From positions 349,899 to 413,898 of the forward strand of contig NZ_JACJHX010000002.1 in assembly GCF_014138605.1 (NCBI RefSeq): DNA of 64,000 nt, in the 5' to 3' direction. This document shows, in pieces, positions 44,891 through 55,712 of this stretch; position 1 is the first letter of the stretch; each line of letters opens with the position of its first letter. Both the position numbers and the translations under genes were made by a program. Under the pieces are notes generated by a model that saw only the letters and a list, made by a program, of their open reading frames with translations, had not been told where the DNA came from and made no database searches. The DNA comes from Peribacillus huizhouensis. GTDB lineage: Bacteria; Bacillota; Bacilli; Bacillales; DSM-1321.

Positions 44891-46180
44891 TTATTTTCTC
44901 AATTTAGCAAATGCTTGTTCAGCAGCTGCGATTGTTTTTTCGATGTCTTCGTCACTGTGGGCAGTTGATAGGAAAAGCCCTTCGAATTGAGATGGTGGTA
45001 AGTACACACCTTGCTCAGCCATTTCACGGTAGTACGTGCCGAAGAAATTCAAATCGGATTGTTTCGCTGTTTCGTAATTGATGACATCTTCGTTTGTAAA
45101 GAATAAGCCAATCATAGAACCAGCTCGATTAAACGTATGTGGGATATCATATTTCTTGGCAACTTGACCAATGCCCGCTTCCAACATATCCCCTTTACGG
45201 GTAAATTCTTGATACACTTCAGGTGTCAGTTGACTCAGTGTTTCCAGCCCAGCAGTCATCGCAAGCGGATTACCTGAGAGCGTTCCTGCCTGATAAATCG
45301 TTCCACTTGGGGCAACTCGTTCTAGAATCTCTCGTTTACCGCCAAATGCACCGACTGGTAAACCACCGCCGATTACTTTTCCTAGACAAGTAATATCAGG
45401 TGTCACACCGTAATGTCCTTGGGCACAATTATAACCAACACGGAATCCTGTCATCACTTCATCAAAAATTAATAATGAGCCGTATTGTTCGGTAACAGAT
45501 CGTAAGCCTTCTAGGAATCCAGGTTGAGGTGGGACAACTCCCATATTGCCGGCCACTGGTTCAACGATGATAGCAGCAATGTCTTCACCAAATTGTTCAA
45601 ATGCATATTTAACACTTGCTAAATCATTGTATGGAACTGTAATCGTATTTCTTGCGATTCCTTCGGGTACACCTGGGCTGTCCGGCAAACCAAGTGTTGC
45701 GACACCGGAACCTGCCTTAATTAATAATGAATCGCTATGACCATGGTAACAACCCTCAAATTTCAAAATTTTATCGCGACCGGTATATCCACGTGCAAGT
45801 CGTAATGCACTCAAAGTCGCTTCTGTGCCCGATGAAACCATTCGGACCATTTCAATCGAAGGTACTCTTTCAATAACTAGCTTTGCTAATTCATTTTCAA
45901 TGAGTGTAGATGCTCCAAAGCTTGTCCCTGTTTCTGCGACTTTTTTTAAAGCTTCCACGACACGGTCGTTCGAATGACCTAAAATAAGCGGACCCCATGA
46001 CAACACATAATCGATGTATTCATTGCCATCAATATCAAAAATTTTTGAGCCTTTTCCCCGTTCCATAAAAATCGGATCCATGTCTACTGACTTGAATGCG
46101 CGAACCGGACTATTAACGCCGCCTGGCATTAAGTTCTGTGCTTCAGCAAAAGCCTGTTTTGATTTTTCATATGAACGCAT
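44891..46180 (-). CDS. hemL: Glutamate-1-semialdehyde 2,1-aminomutase
   Basis: HemL converts glutamate-1-semialdehyde to 5-aminolevulinate in the C5 pathway of haem synthesis. The 429-residue PLP enzyme has [10 protein letters not shown] near the N-terminus, [13 protein letters not shown] and the PLP lysine in [17 protein letters not shown] precedes the ATG at 46180; an upstream in-frame GTG overlaps that site. It is the last gene of the hem cluster. Confidence 0.96.
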   Translation of the reverse strand: MRSYEKSKQAFAEAQNLMPGGVNSPVRAFKSVDMDPIFMERGKGSKIFDIDGNEYIDYVLSWGPLILGHSNDRVVEALKKVAETGTSFGASTLIENELAKLVIERVPSIEMVRMVSSGTEATLSALRLARGYTGRDKILKFEGCYHGHSDSLLIKAGSGVATLGLPDSPGVPEGIARNTITVPYNDLASVKYAFEQFGEDIAAIIVEPVAGNMGVVPPQPGFLEGLRSVTEQYGSLLIFDEVMTGFRVGYNCAQGHYGVTPDITCLGKVIGGGLPVGAFGGKREILERVAPSGTIYQAGTLSGNPLAMTAGLETLSQLTPEVYQEFTRKGDMLEAGIGQVAKKYDIPHTFNRAGSMIGLFFTNEDVINYETAKQSDLNFFGTYYREMAEQGVYLPPSQFEGLFLSTAHSDEDIEKTIAAAEQAFAKLRK

Positions 46181-46210
46181 GATACTCCCCACTTTATCGT
46201 TTATTTTAGT

Positions 46211-46322
46211 ACGTGTTCAAAAAGGAGGATAAAAAGAGCCGAAAAGTTCTGCGAGCGATCGTCTCAAACCTTTCACATATGCAGTCATACGTGCGGACCG
46301 GACTTTTTGAACATCCTCTTTT
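46211..46322. repeat. Inverted-repeat element between hemB and hemL
   Basis: GTTCAAAAAGGAGGATAAAA near 46214 is mirrored by ACTTTTTGAACATCCTC at 46302-46318, giving an approximately 105-bp element with inverted GTTCAAAAAG ends. The interior holds AGAGCCGAAAAGTTCTGCG. It breaks the tight spacing of the hem operon and may be a small mobile repeat. Confidence 0.5.
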
Positions 46323-46334
46323 AGAAAACGTTTC

Positions 46335-47324
46335 TTACTTCATGTCATCAAGATAGCGCGCAGCGTCTTTCGCAAAGTATGTAATGATTAAATCCGCTCC
46401 TGCACGTTTCATGCCTGTTAACATTTCTAAGACAATCGACTTTTCATCTACCCAGCCGTTTAATGCAGCTGCTTTGACCATCGAATATTCTCCACTTACA
46501 TTATAAGCAACAACTGGTAAAGTTGTATAATTTTTCACATCTCGGATAATATCTTGATAGGAAAGCGCCGGCTTGACGATGAGGAAATCTGCTCCTTCAT
46601 CTATATCCGATTCCGCTTCACGGAATGCCTCCATCCGGTTAGCAGGGTCCATTTGATAGGTTTTTCGATCGCCGAACTGCGGTGCGCCATTAGCTGCTTC
46701 TCGGAAAGGACCGTAATAGGATGATGCATATTTAACCGCATAGGACATGATTGGAACGTCTAAAAAGCCTGCTTCATCAAGTCCAGCACGGATCGCTGTA
46801 ACGAAACCGTCCATCATATTGGAAGGGGCGATAATATCCGCTCCTGCTTCAGCTTGACTAATTGCGGTTTTGGTAAGTAAGTCAAGGGACGCGTCATTGA
46901 GGATTTTATCGCCTTCTACTACTCCACAATGACCATGGCTTGTATACTCACATAGACAAGTGTCAGCTACAACAATCAACTCAGGATACTTTTCCTTAAT
47001 TAAACGTGTAGCGACTTGAACAAGCCCGTTATGGCTAAATGCGCCTGTACCTTCTTCATCTTTATCATGCTCAAACGGCACACCGAATAAGATGACGGAT
47101 TTAATTCCTAAGCTTACGACTTCATCCACTTCTGCTAACAAATGATCCATGGAAAGCTGATATATCCCTGGCATAGAAGCGATTTCGTTTTTGATATCCT
47201 CACCATCAATGACAAAGATCGGGTAAATGAAGTCCTCTTTATGTAAATACGTTTCGCGAACGAGGGAACGAATGCCAGCACTTGAGCGCAGACGACGGTG
47301 TCTCGTAAATTGAATGTCTTTCAT
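46335..47324 (-). CDS. hemB: Delta-aminolevulinic acid dehydratase (porphobilinogen synthase)
   Basis: HemB condenses two 5-aminolevulinate molecules to porphobilinogen. The 329-residue protein has the Schiff-base lysines in [17 protein letters not shown] and [10 protein letters not shown], and the metal-binding cysteines in [16 protein letters not shown], the zinc-type arrangement. The start is ATG with an AAGGAGG site. hemD lies about 215 bp upstream, separated by a repeat element. Confidence 0.97.
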   Translation of the reverse strand: MKDIQFTRHRRLRSSAGIRSLVRETYLHKEDFIYPIFVIDGEDIKNEIASMPGIYQLSMDHLLAEVDEVVSLGIKSVILFGVPFEHDKDEEGTGAFSHNGLVQVATRLIKEKYPELIVVADTCLCEYTSHGHCGVVEGDKILNDASLDLLTKTAISQAEAGADIIAPSNMMDGFVTAIRAGLDEAGFLDVPIMSYAVKYASSYYGPFREAANGAPQFGDRKTYQMDPANRMEAFREAESDIDEGADFLIVKPALSYQDIIRDVKNYTTLPVVAYNVSGEYSMVKAAALNGWVDEKSIVLEMLTGMKRAGADLIITYFAKDAARYLDDMK

Positions 47325-47403
47325 ATAAATTCCTCCTTAGATTGATTTCTAATTGAATGACTTTCTAGTAGTGTTAAAAACCACTTTCAGTCTGATGTAG
47401 GAC

Positions 47404-47556
47404 ATGGGGAAGAGGCTTCAGGACTTATTCTCCTTAGTACCCCGAAATCCAGCTCCGCTCCGCCACCATTGTAATTAGGTGTATGTAACGTACTACATGA
47501 TTTAACCTTCATAGTAAGTGGTGGTGTTTTAACGCAATATTCAGTTTGTATATTGT
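47404..47556. repeat. CGCCACCAT hairpin element, copy 1
   Basis: CCGCCACCATT at 47460 and AGTGGTGGTG at 47517-47526 are the arms of a hairpin of about 65 bases, followed by TTTTAACGC. The left flank (GGGGAAGAGGCTTC) matches copy 2 at 60208-60398. It lies between hemD and hemB on the hem transcript. Confidence 0.55.
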
Positions 47557-48326
47557 CTTGTCATATAGTCTGCCAAACTATCGATCATTGCTTCTGCTGT
47601 ATATACTTTTGGAGAAACAGCTACGGACAGACCATATGATTCGGCTGTCTTCAATGCGATGGGTCCGATACAAGCAAATACGATTTTCTCCAAACTCGCT
47701 TGCAAATCATGTTTGTTTACGATTTTCATAAAGTGATGAACCGTTGACGAACTGGTGAATGTAACAATATTCAATCGCCCTTTAGTGAGCAATTCTGCTA
47801 ACTTAGGCTCACTTGCTTTTGGCAAAACTGTTTGATAGATAATCATTTCTTGGCATTGTGCCCCTGCCTCTCGAATTTTATCGGCAATAACCGTACGCGC
47901 TAAATTCCCCTTCGCAATAAGGACACGTGAGTCCTGCTTTAGCATAGGAATAAATTCCGCTACAAAGGCTTCCGCTACAAAATGTAGGGGGACAAAATCC
48001 GTACTAAGCCCGCGACTCATAAGGTATTCTTCTGTTTTACTGCCGATTACAGCAATCCGTGGCAATTTTACCGGTGCCTGTTCTTCTAGAAGACGGAAAA
48101 AATAGTCGACTCCGTTTTGGCTCGTAAGAATTAACCAGTCATATTCATGAATATGGCGAATATAATGGTTGAGTTGGTCGATATTATCAGGCAGGATAAA
48201 ATCAATAAGTGGCACGACGCAAGCGTTGCCGCCATAACTCTCCACTTTTTCTACTATGCTCGCTGCCTGACTTTTCCCTCTAGTAATAAGAACATGAGAA
48301 CCTTTTAAAGGGGCAGACTTATTCAT
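47541..48326 (-). CDS. hemD: Uroporphyrinogen-III synthase
   Basis: HemD closes hydroxymethylbilane to uroporphyrinogen III with ring D inversion. The 261-residue protein has the weakly conserved two-domain fold; LITRGK near the start, WLILTSQNGVDYFF and IVTFTSSSTVHHFM are the usual family landmarks. Its ATG shares one base with the hemC stop (TAATG). Confidence 0.92.
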   Translation of the reverse strand: MNKSAPLKGSHVLITRGKSQAASIVEKVESYGGNACVVPLIDFILPDNIDQLNHYIRHIHEYDWLILTSQNGVDYFFRLLEEQAPVKLPRIAVIGSKTEEYLMSRGLSTDFVPLHFVAEAFVAEFIPMLKQDSRVLIAKGNLARTVIADKIREAGAQCQEMIIYQTVLPKASEPKLAELLTKGRLNIVTFTSSSTVHHFMKIVNKHDLQASLEKIVFACIGPIALKTAESYGLSVAVSPKVYTAEAMIDSLADYMTRQYTN

Positions 48327-49258
48327 TACTGATTGAGCTCCTCTTTGACAGAATCAATTAATGCTTTTGCACCTTTTTCCGTTAAAATCCGCGCTGCTTC
48401 AACGCCAATTTCTTGAGGATTTTGTCCTGCAACCACTTCTTTAAAAATTGTTTTTCCATCAGGAGATGCTATAAGTGCTGTTAATTCAATATTTCCCGTT
48501 TCTTTTGTAATTGCATAACCTGCAATCGGCACTTGACAGCCTCCTTCCATCTTATCAAGAAAGACGCGCTCTGCTTCTACAGTTGCCTTCGTTTCTTTAG
48601 ACGTCAGCTTCTCCAATTGTTCCATGAGTTCAACATCTGATTCTCTACATTCAATCGCAAGTGCTCCTTGTCCTACTGCTGGAAGGCAAAGATCTGGCTC
48701 CAAGAATTCTGTTACGACATCTGATTTCCAACCCATTCGGGAAAGACCCGCAGCTGCAAGGATGATCGCATCATAATCCTCATTTCTTAGTTTTTCAAGA
48801 CGCGTATCAATATTTCCACGAATCCACTTAATTTCAAGATCTGGACGCTCTGCCAAAATTTGAGCACTGCGACGTAAACTGCTCGTACCGACAATCGCAC
48901 CAGGCTTTAAATCTGCAAGCTTAACATGGTCCTTAGAAATCAATGCATCACGGTGATCTTCTCTCGGCGGAATACACCCAATGGTTAAACCATCTGGCAA
49001 TACAGCTGGCATATCTTTCATACTATGTACAGCCATATCAATTTCTTTATCTAAAAGTGCTTGCTCAATCTCTTTAACAAACAAGCCTTTGCCGCCCACT
49101 TTAGATAAAGTTACATCAAGAATTCGATCTCCTTTTGTCACAATTTCCTTTACTTCAAATTCAAACGGGACACCGAGCTCCTTTAATTGATTAATCACCC
49201 AGTTAGTCTGCGTAACAGCTAGCTTACTTCGTCTTGAACCGACAATTATTTTTCTCAT
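48326..49258 (-). CDS. hemC: Hydroxymethylbilane synthase (porphobilinogen deaminase)
   Basis: HemC polymerises four porphobilinogens. The 310-residue protein carries [11 protein letters not shown], the substrate-binding Arg cluster in [10 protein letters not shown] and [10 protein letters not shown], and the dipyrromethane cofactor cysteine in [11 protein letters not shown]. It lies nine bases after hemX and is coupled to hemD. Confidence 0.97.
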   Translation of the reverse strand: MRKIIVGSRRSKLAVTQTNWVINQLKELGVPFEFEVKEIVTKGDRILDVTLSKVGGKGLFVKEIEQALLDKEIDMAVHSMKDMPAVLPDGLTIGCIPPREDHRDALISKDHVKLADLKPGAIVGTSSLRRSAQILAERPDLEIKWIRGNIDTRLEKLRNEDYDAIILAAAGLSRMGWKSDVVTEFLEPDLCLPAVGQGALAIECRESDVELMEQLEKLTSKETKATVEAERVFLDKMEGGCQVPIAGYAITKETGNIELTALIASPDGKTIFKEVVAGQNPQEIGVEAARILTEKGAKALIDSVKEELNQ

Positions 49259-49267
49259 GATATCCTC

Positions 49268-50098
49268 CTATGTAGTCCATAAATGAAATGTGGAAAGACT
49301 TCCGAAAAGGAAAAAGTTAATAAGTACTATTAAAAATGAAATAAGGTTCAGATAGGCCAACGTTTTTCCATACATTTGCTTTCGGACTTTAAAATATAAA
49401 TAGATACTGTACACAATGAGCACTAAAAATGAGCCAAGAATTTTTGGATCAAACCAAATGACATTTGGCACTTTGATATAGGCCCACTGCAACCCTAGAA
49501 TAAGCGATAGAATCAACATCGGCACACCAATGACCGTTAGCACATAAGACATATGCTCAAGCTTGGCTAAATCACCAAGCCGTAATAGACGCTTTCCCCA
49601 TTTCTTTCTTTTTAATAAATCGTATTGAATTAAATACAATAACGAGAATACAAAGGAAAGTGAAAACGCCCCATAGGATAGGATTGCAAGGGTGATATGT
49701 ATCAGCAAAAGTTCTGAAACGAGCTGCTCTGCCAGTACCTTCGACTGAATTTGAACCGGTGCAAATGTATGTATCGCCATCACGATGAACCCTAATATAT
49801 TCGTAAAAAATACAGTAAAATCAACCGGTAGAAATTTATTGATCATCAACGATAACGTAATGAGCACCCATGCATAAAAATATAAGCCTTCAAAGATCGT
49901 CAGCACGGGGAATCTGCCTGTTTGCAACATATATAAAAATAGAAATATGGTTTGTAGAACCCAAACAATAGCAAGTAACCAGAAAGCTCCTTTGTTTGCC
50001 TTCTGGTTATTATGAAGAAAATCAATAAAATATAAGAGCACACTTGCTGCATAAATTAATACAGTTACTTCATGCAATCTTGTCATCATCAATTCCAT
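49268..50098 (-). CDS. hemX: HemX, cytochrome c assembly-like membrane protein
   Basis: HemX is an eight-helix membrane protein of the CcmC/CcsA-like group; in B. subtilis it lowers the amount of HemA. The 276-residue sequence is hydrophobic throughout and shows a WAxxxVPNVIWFDPK loop and GAFSLSFVFSLLY segment. GGAG lies six bases before the ATG at 50098; the TTG four codons upstream touches the hemA stop and overlaps the ribosome site. Confidence 0.9.
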   Translation of the reverse strand: MELMMTRLHEVTVLIYAASVLLYFIDFLHNNQKANKGAFWLLAIVWVLQTIFLFLYMLQTGRFPVLTIFEGLYFYAWVLITLSLMINKFLPVDFTVFFTNILGFIVMAIHTFAPVQIQSKVLAEQLVSELLLIHITLAILSYGAFSLSFVFSLLYLIQYDLLKRKKWGKRLLRLGDLAKLEHMSYVLTVIGVPMLILSLILGLQWAYIKVPNVIWFDPKILGSFLVLIVYSIYLYFKVRKQMYGKTLAYLNLISFLIVLINFFLFGSLSTFHLWTT

Positions 50099-50110
50099 AT
50101 AATACTCCAA

Positions 50111-51454
50111 CTACACTTGAACAGGGACTGGTTTGACCTGCACTACTTTTCTATTTGCCTGTTGTACAGGCACAGTAGAATCTTCCACTAAATCTTCCAA
50201 TTGAAAAATCTTCACAAAACGATCCAAAGCTTCTTTCGCATTTGGCTCGACCGCTATTTCTTTCGCATAAAGAATTGGATCTTTCAGCATTTGGTTAATG
50301 ATGCTCTTCGTATGCTTGCTAATTAGCTTTCGATCGCGATCGCTTAAATGAGGAAGCTTACGCTCAAGACTTACCATTGTCTCGGATTGGATCGACAGCG
50401 CCTTCTCCCTTAGTGCTGAAATAACCGGCACAACACCTAAGACGTTTACCCATTGATTAAATTCAACAATCTCGGATTCAATCATCATGTAAATACTCTC
50501 GGCAGCTTTTTTTCGTTCCTGCATGTTTGCTTCTACAATTCCTTCAAGATCGTCAATGTCATATAAGAAAACATTTTCATGTTCAGCGATTGCAGGATCT
50601 AAGTCACGCGGAACCGCAATATCAACCATCAAGATCGGTCGGCCTTTACGCATTTTGTTCACAAAGGTCATCATTTCTTTATTAATGACAAAATCCTTTG
50701 CACCAGTTGAACTAATGAGTATATCTGCTTCCACTAGCGCACATTGCAATTCTTGTAACTGTTTCGCTTTACCAGAAAAGCGCTCAGCTAAAGAAACAGC
50801 TTTCTCATATGTGCGGTTAATGACTGTGATATCATCTGCGCCATTGCCGTGGAGATTTTGAATGGCCAGCTCTCCCATTTTCCCTGCACCTAGGATGAGC
50901 GTATTCTTTCCCTTTAATCCGCCAAATATTTTCTTAGCTAACTCGACAGCTGCATAGCTTACAGATACAGCATTTGTATTTATTTCTGTTTCAGAATGAG
51001 CTTTTTTTGCTAACGTTAATGATTGCTTAAAAAGATGATTGAACACAGTGCCAATTGTGGATTGTTTTTGGGCTTCCAAATAGCTTGAACGAACTTGTCC
51101 AAGAATTTGTGTTTCACCAAGAACCATCGAATCTAATCCACAGGACACTTTAAATAAATGTTCAATCGCTCCCTCGCCTTCATAGATTGTAAGATAGGAA
51201 GAAAACTCTTCTCTTTCGATATTGAACCACTCTGAAAGGAATTCTTTTATATAATATCTGCTTGTGTGCAATTGATCTGCCACCGCATAGATTTCGGTAC
51301 GGTTACATGTCGAAATAATCACGTTTTCGAGAATACTTTTTTTATTTTTTAACGCTTTCATTGCTAAAGCAAGTTCAGCTTCGTTGAATGATAATTTCTC
51401 ACGAATTTCGACAGGGGCAGATTTATAATTTAAGCCTACCGCTAATATATGCAT
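50111..51454 (-). CDS. hemA: Glutamyl-tRNA reductase
   Basis: HemA reduces glutamyl-tRNA to glutamate-1-semialdehyde, the regulated first step of C5 haem synthesis. The 447-residue protein has the catalytic cysteine in [10 protein letters not shown] (about 50), [11 protein letters not shown], the NADPH fold GAGKMGELA and a C-terminal dimer helix. It is first in hemAXCDBL. Upstream a TATAAT box and a perfect ATGAAC-A-GTTCAT palindrome are seen on the promoter side. Confidence 0.96.
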   Translation of the reverse strand: MHILAVGLNYKSAPVEIREKLSFNEAELALAMKALKNKKSILENVIISTCNRTEIYAVADQLHTSRYYIKEFLSEWFNIEREEFSSYLTIYEGEGAIEHLFKVSCGLDSMVLGETQILGQVRSSYLEAQKQSTIGTVFNHLFKQSLTLAKKAHSETEINTNAVSVSYAAVELAKKIFGGLKGKNTLILGAGKMGELAIQNLHGNGADDITVINRTYEKAVSLAERFSGKAKQLQELQCALVEADILISSTGAKDFVINKEMMTFVNKMRKGRPILMVDIAVPRDLDPAIAEHENVFLYDIDDLEGIVEANMQERKKAAESIYMMIESEIVEFNQWVNVLGVVPVISALREKALSIQSETMVSLERKLPHLSDRDRKLISKHTKSIINQMLKDPILYAKEIAVEPNAKEALDRFVKIFQLEDLVEDSTVPVQQANRKVVQVKPVPVQV

Positions 51455-51534
51455 CCTTCGTATTGCACCCCCAGTAAATTCAATCTTAACAAACCATATT
51501 ATATCATTTATATTTTACTTAAAACGTCAAAATT

Positions 51535-51547
51535 ATGAACAGTTCAT
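51535..51547. promoter_or_regulatory. Palindrome in the hemA upstream region
   Basis: ATGAACAGTTCAT is a perfect inverted repeat of 6+1+6 bases about 80 bases upstream of the hemA start and just upstream of its likely -35 (TTGACG) and -10 (TATAAT) elements. It does not match the PerR or Fur box I know. It may be an operator for hemA or for the divergent gene at 51681. Confidence 0.35.
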
Positions 51548-51680
51548 GAAAACATATGCTAACATGGTACTGGTATGAAATAATTACACCGTACATAGGT
51601 AGTTTTCGACAATTCATTTATATAAAATTACCATATCAAAAAACAAAACGAACTTCAAGTAAACAAATTAGGAGGGCATG

Positions 51681-52166
51681 ATGAAAAATCAACGAATCTT
51701 TCCCGGCATTATTCTACTCGGCTTCGGGCTCTATTTCTTGCTTCAACAATATAACCTCGTCTTATTTAAAGACTTTTTCAATTGGCCCACAGTTCTATGT
51801 ATCATCGGAGCTGCTTTTTTAGGTGAAGCATATGGTGGGAAACAGACTCATGCCATCCTTCCAGGTGTGATTCTGTTTGGAACCGGCCTGCACTTTCATC
51901 TAGTTGGCCATCTTACATTTTGGCCAAGTCACATCGGTGTTCTTCTTCTCATCGTTGCCATTGGCTTCCTAATGCAGGCAAGTAAAACGAAATCAAGCTC
52001 AATTCAAGGCATCTTATTGCTTATTATTGCCATTATAACGGTCTATTATGACCAACTCATTAGCAAATTTGGACTGAGCGAAACGGCACTCGCAAACTCA
52101 GCGCCTTATTGGCCATTCCTTGTCATGGGGCTTGGAATCTATATTCTTTTCATTAAAAAGAAATAA
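51681..52166 (+). CDS. Small membrane protein (LiaI/LiaF-type transmembrane region)
   Basis: The 161-residue protein has four or five hydrophobic helices and the repeated pattern IFPGIILLGFGLYFLL, ILPGVILFGTGLHFH and YWPFLVMGLGIYILF, typical of the transmembrane repeat found in LiaI-LiaF-like proteins. B. subtilis has a membrane protein gene (ysxD) between hemA and ysxC, and this could be its equivalent, but I cannot confirm homology. GGAGG lies five bases before the ATG at 51681. It is divergent from hemA and convergent with ysxC. Confidence 0.75.
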   Translation: MKNQRIFPGIILLGFGLYFLLQQYNLVLFKDFFNWPTVLCIIGAAFLGEAYGGKQTHAILPGVILFGTGLHFHLVGHLTFWPSHIGVLLLIVAIGFLMQASKTKSSSIQGILLLIIAIITVYYDQLISKFGLSETALANSAPYWPFLVMGLGIYILFIKKK

Positions 52167-52167
52167 A

Positions 52168-52258
52168 GAAGGGGTCAGACCTAATTCCCCTCTATCTCAT
52201 TTATATGACGTGTACATGTCAGTATACAATGTGTAGTGTGTGAGGTCTGACCCTTTTT
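52168..52258. repeat. GGGTCAGACC-ended element, copy 5
   Basis: Runs from GAAGGGGTCAGACC to GAGGTCTGACCCTTTTT, with the inner GACGTGTACATGTCA palindrome shared with copy 6. It lies directly after the stop of the 51681 gene. Confidence 0.75.
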
Positions 52259-52299
52259 GCGTTTATGCTAGAAAATCGTGCATATACGTCTTCAACATG

Positions 52300-52390
52300 A
52301 AAAGGGTCAGACCCCACATCTTTTTCTATCGTTTATATGACGTGTACATGTCACTATAAACAATGTGTAGTGTGTGGTCTGACCCTATTC
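52300..52390. repeat. GGGTCAGACCC-ended element, copy 6
   Basis: This copy is about 85% identical to copy 5 by eye (ATATGACGTGTACATGTCA core, GTGTAGTGTG, GGTCTGACCC). It ends at the ysxC stop codon. Two adjacent copies between convergent genes suggest duplication. Confidence 0.75.
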
Positions 52391-52972
52391 TTACATATAC
52401 TTCTTCAACAATCCCCATGCTTCGTCTTTCCCTTGGCCCGTTTCACCAGAGAAAACGATGGTTTCGTCTTCTTTTGCCATATCCAATGTCTCACGAGTTA
52501 CTTTTAAATGTTTTTGCCATTTCCCTTTTGGGATTTTGTCCGCTTTCGTTGCAACGACAATGACAGGCAAATCATAATGCTTAAAGAAATCATACATCAT
52601 GATATCGTCTTTTGTCGGTGGGTGGCGCAAGTCAACGATGAGTAAAGCTGCTTTAAGCTGCTCACGGTTTGTAAAATACGTTTCAATCATTTTCCCCCAC
52701 GCTGCCCGCTCCGTTTTAGACACTTTTGCGTAGCCATATCCAGGCACGTCAACAAAGTGCAACATGTCGTTAATGATATAAAAATTTAACGTTTGCGTCT
52801 TTCCTGGCTTTGAAGATGTCCGTGCAAGGTTTTTGCGATTAATCATCTTATTGATAAAGCTGGATTTGCCGACGTTTGATCTTCCTGCAAGGGCGAACTC
52901 CGGAATCGGTTCATTTGGATATTGTTCCGGCTTCACCGCACTGATGACGATATCGGCACTTGTTACTTTCAT
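52391..52972 (-). CDS. ysxC: Ribosome-biogenesis GTPase YsxC/EngB
   Basis: YsxC is an essential GTPase for 50S assembly. The 193-residue protein has G1 GRSNVGKSS (about 31-39), G2 [10 protein letters not shown]3 [11 protein letters not shown] and G4 ATKADK. It overlaps the end of lonA by 4 bp (ATGA), the standard arrangement in Bacillus. Confidence 0.96.
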   Translation of the reverse strand: MKVTSADIVISAVKPEQYPNEPIPEFALAGRSNVGKSSFINKMINRKNLARTSSKPGKTQTLNFYIINDMLHFVDVPGYGYAKVSKTERAAWGKMIETYFTNREQLKAALLIVDLRHPPTKDDIMMYDFFKHYDLPVIVVATKADKIPKGKWQKHLKVTRETLDMAKEDETIVFSGETGQGKDEAWGLLKKYM

Positions 52973-55290
52973 TCTGTTTCACCTACCAATGCATGTTCCA
53001 ATACTTCATCAACATGAGAAACGAGAACAAATTCTAATTCTTGACGAACACTTTCCGGGATATCGTCAATATCTTTTTCATTATTTTTTGGAATAATGAT
53101 TTTCTTTAAACCTGCCCGGTGTGCGGCTAATGATTTTTCTTTTAAACCGCCAATCGGAAGCACACGGCCACGCAAGGTAATCTCCCCTGTCATCCCTACT
53201 TCTCGATGAACTGGTCGACCTGTTAAAGCAGAAATTAACGCTGTCGCAAGCGTAATCCCTGCTGAAGGTCCGTCTTTGGGAACAGCTCCTTCTGGTACGT
53301 GAATATGAATATCATGCTTTTCATGAAAATTTGCATCAATTCCAAGTTGTTCTGTTTTCGTACGAACAAAACTAAAGGCTGCCTGAGCAGATTCCTTCAT
53401 GACATCACCTAGTTGTCCTGTCAGAACGAGCTTCCCTTTTCCAGGTGAAAGAGATACTTCAATTTGGAGAGTATCTCCACCTACCGTAGTATACGCAAGA
53501 CCCGTTGCGACACCAACTTGATCCTCAGCTTCTGCTTGGCCGTAATGGAAAATGGTTTTGCCTAGGAAATCTTCTACGTTTTTCTCACTAACCACCACAC
53601 GCTTTTTCTCACCGGATACGATGATTTTCGCAGTTTTACGGCAAATGCTAGCTAATTGACGTTCTAGACTTCTGACACCAGCTTCTCTCGTGTAATAGCG
53701 AATGATATTGACTAATGCCTCTTCACGAACTTGAAGCTGTGTTTTTTGCAAACCGTGATTTTCCATTTGGCGAATGAGCAAATGATCTTTTGCAATATGA
53801 AGTTTCTCTATCTCGGTATACCCTGCAATTGAGATAATTTCCATCCGATCTCGTAATGGTCCTGGTATTGTCGCCAAATTATTAGCTGTTGCAATGAACA
53901 TCACTTTTGAGAGGTCGTACGTTTCTTCAATATAATGATCACTGAAATGATTATTTTGTTCAGGATCCAATACTTCAAGCATAGCTGCTGAAGGATCGCC
54001 TCTAAAATCATTGGACATTTTATCGATTTCATCTAATAAAAACACTGGATTAATCGTTCCTGCTTTTTTCATGCCTTGAATGATTCGTCCTGGCATCGCA
54101 CCAACATACGTTCTTCTATGTCCACGTATTTCCGATTCGTCTCTGACACCACCAAGGGAAATCCGAACGAAATTACGATTCATCGACGTTGCAATCGAAC
54201 GTGCAAGAGAAGTTTTCCCTACTCCAGGCGGTCCGACAAGACAAAGAATTGGCCCTTTAAGCGACTGTGTTAATTGCTGAACAGCCAAATACTCAAGCAC
54301 ACGCTCTTTCACTTTTTCAAGACCATGATGTTCACGATTCAACACCTTTTCAGCTTTTTGAATATTTAAATCATCTTTCGTTGCCTTGGACCAAGGAAGC
54401 GTGATGAGCCATTCGATATAATTACGGATGACGGAGCTTTCCGCAGAGGAAGAAGGGACTTTCTCGTATCGATCTAATTCCTTCATGGCCGTTTCCTTTA
54501 TATGCTCTGGCATCCCTACTTCATTAATTTTCTCAGTAAGGACAGCTATCTCTCCAGTTTTCCCTTCTTTATCTCCAAGTTCTTTTTGAATTGCCTTCAT
54601 TTGTTCACGCAAATAATACTCTTTTTGCGTTCTTTCCATTGAACGTTTCACGCGCTGGCCAATTTTCTTTTCGAGGTTCAATACTTCTTTTTCATTATTG
54701 ATGATTTCGATTATTTTGCTTAATCGTTCTTTCACATCAACCGTTTCTAAAATTTCCTGTTTTTCTTTCGGCTTTAAAGGCAAATGGGAAGCTATTACAT
54801 CGGCAAGCCTACCGGGCTCCTCAATGTCTGCCGTTGCAGCAAATGTTTCAGGGGTAATTTTCTTTGACATCTTTATGTACTGTTCAAAGTATTCCAACAG
54901 AGTTCGCATCAATGCCTGATGTTCAATTCCCTTTTCATCACTGTCTTCATACACGATCACTTCTGCAGAAAATTGTGTCTCGTTATCATAGAATTCAGTA
55001 ATCCGAGCCCTGTTCAGTCCCTCTACTAATACGCGAATGGTACCGTTCGGGAGTTTCAGCATTTGCTTCACTTTTGTTAAAGTTCCCATATGATAAATAT
55101 CTTCTTCACCTGGTTCTTCTAGGGAAACATCTTTTTGTGTTGTTAAAAAGATTAGATGATCTTCCACCATTGCTTTTTCCAAAGCTTGTACCGATTTGTC
55201 TCGTCCAACATCTAAATGTAGCACCATAGTAGGATATACAAGTAAGCCTCTTAATGGCAGGAGGGGGACGATGAGTTTCTTATCAGCCAT
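52969..55290 (-). CDS. lonA: ATP-dependent protease LonA
   Basis: LonA degrades damaged and regulatory proteins in the cytoplasm. The 773-residue protein has the N-terminal LON substrate domain (about 1-200), coiled coil, AAA+ domain with Walker [10 protein letters not shown], Walker B VFLLDEID, and the protease domain with the catalytic serine in KDGPSAGIT and lysine in [17 protein letters not shown] lies six bases before the ATG at 55290; a TTG five codons earlier overlaps that site. Confidence 0.97.
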   Translation of the reverse strand: MADKKLIVPLLPLRGLLVYPTMVLHLDVGRDKSVQALEKAMVEDHLIFLTTQKDVSLEEPGEEDIYHMGTLTKVKQMLKLPNGTIRVLVEGLNRARITEFYDNETQFSAEVIVYEDSDEKGIEHQALMRTLLEYFEQYIKMSKKITPETFAATADIEEPGRLADVIASHLPLKPKEKQEILETVDVKERLSKIIEIINNEKEVLNLEKKIGQRVKRSMERTQKEYYLREQMKAIQKELGDKEGKTGEIAVLTEKINEVGMPEHIKETAMKELDRYEKVPSSSAESSVIRNYIEWLITLPWSKATKDDLNIQKAEKVLNREHHGLEKVKERVLEYLAVQQLTQSLKGPILCLVGPPGVGKTSLARSIATSMNRNFVRISLGGVRDESEIRGHRRTYVGAMPGRIIQGMKKAGTINPVFLLDEIDKMSNDFRGDPSAAMLEVLDPEQNNHFSDHYIEETYDLSKVMFIATANNLATIPGPLRDRMEIISIAGYTEIEKLHIAKDHLLIRQMENHGLQKTQLQVREEALVNIIRYYTREAGVRSLERQLASICRKTAKIIVSGEKKRVVVSEKNVEDFLGKTIFHYGQAEAEDQVGVATGLAYTTVGGDTLQIEVSLSPGKGKLVLTGQLGDVMKESAQAAFSFVRTKTEQLGIDANFHEKHDIHIHVPEGAVPKDGPSAGITLATALISALTGRPVHREVGMTGEITLRGRVLPIGGLKEKSLAAHRAGLKKIIIPKNNEKDIDDIPESVRQELEFVLVSHVDEVLEHALVGETE

Positions 55291-55547
55291 GCCTGACACC
55301 TCCAATAATTTATCGTATAGTTTTCAAGATTGACCAGTGTAACAATTCTAACGTATTTACATGAACGTGTCTATCTGACAAGCTTATTCCCCTTTTATTA
55401 TCTCCAAAAACAAAACAATACGCACGAAAAACCTAAAATTTAACGTATAGTAAACGAATATCCGTCCCCAAAAACTAGTTATTTTTAACTATTAAAATGT
55501 CCTAACAAGCGGGAATGTACGAGATTGCTGAATAGCTTAGGTAGCTA

Positions 55548-55645
55548 CAAAAAAAGAGCCAGATCTCGCAAAATCTTTTTTCAGCAAGAATTAAGTGCGT
55601 GTAACACCATATTCTCCTGAGTAAAGTACGAGAACTGACCCTTTT
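55548..55645. repeat. GAGCCAGA...CTGACCC element, copy 7
   Basis: A degenerate 98-bp member, from AAAAAAAGAGCCAGATC to AGAACTGACCCTTTT, between lonA and lonB. The remaining part of the 55291-55709 gap is AT-rich, with no gene. Confidence 0.55.
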
Positions 55646-55667
55646 ACTAGCTTTTTTCCGGTTCAAC

Positions 55668-55712
55668 TAACCATCAAGCGAAAAGTGCACTCACTGATGG
55701 ATGTTTCACTTA
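55668..55712. repeat. Remnant of the structured stop-codon element, copy 3
   Basis: ACTAACCATCA...TGATGGATGTTTCACTTA matches the right end of the elements at 2103 and 28740 and again overlaps the TAA stop of a minus-strand gene (lonB). The other 200-250 bases are missing. Confidence 0.5.
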
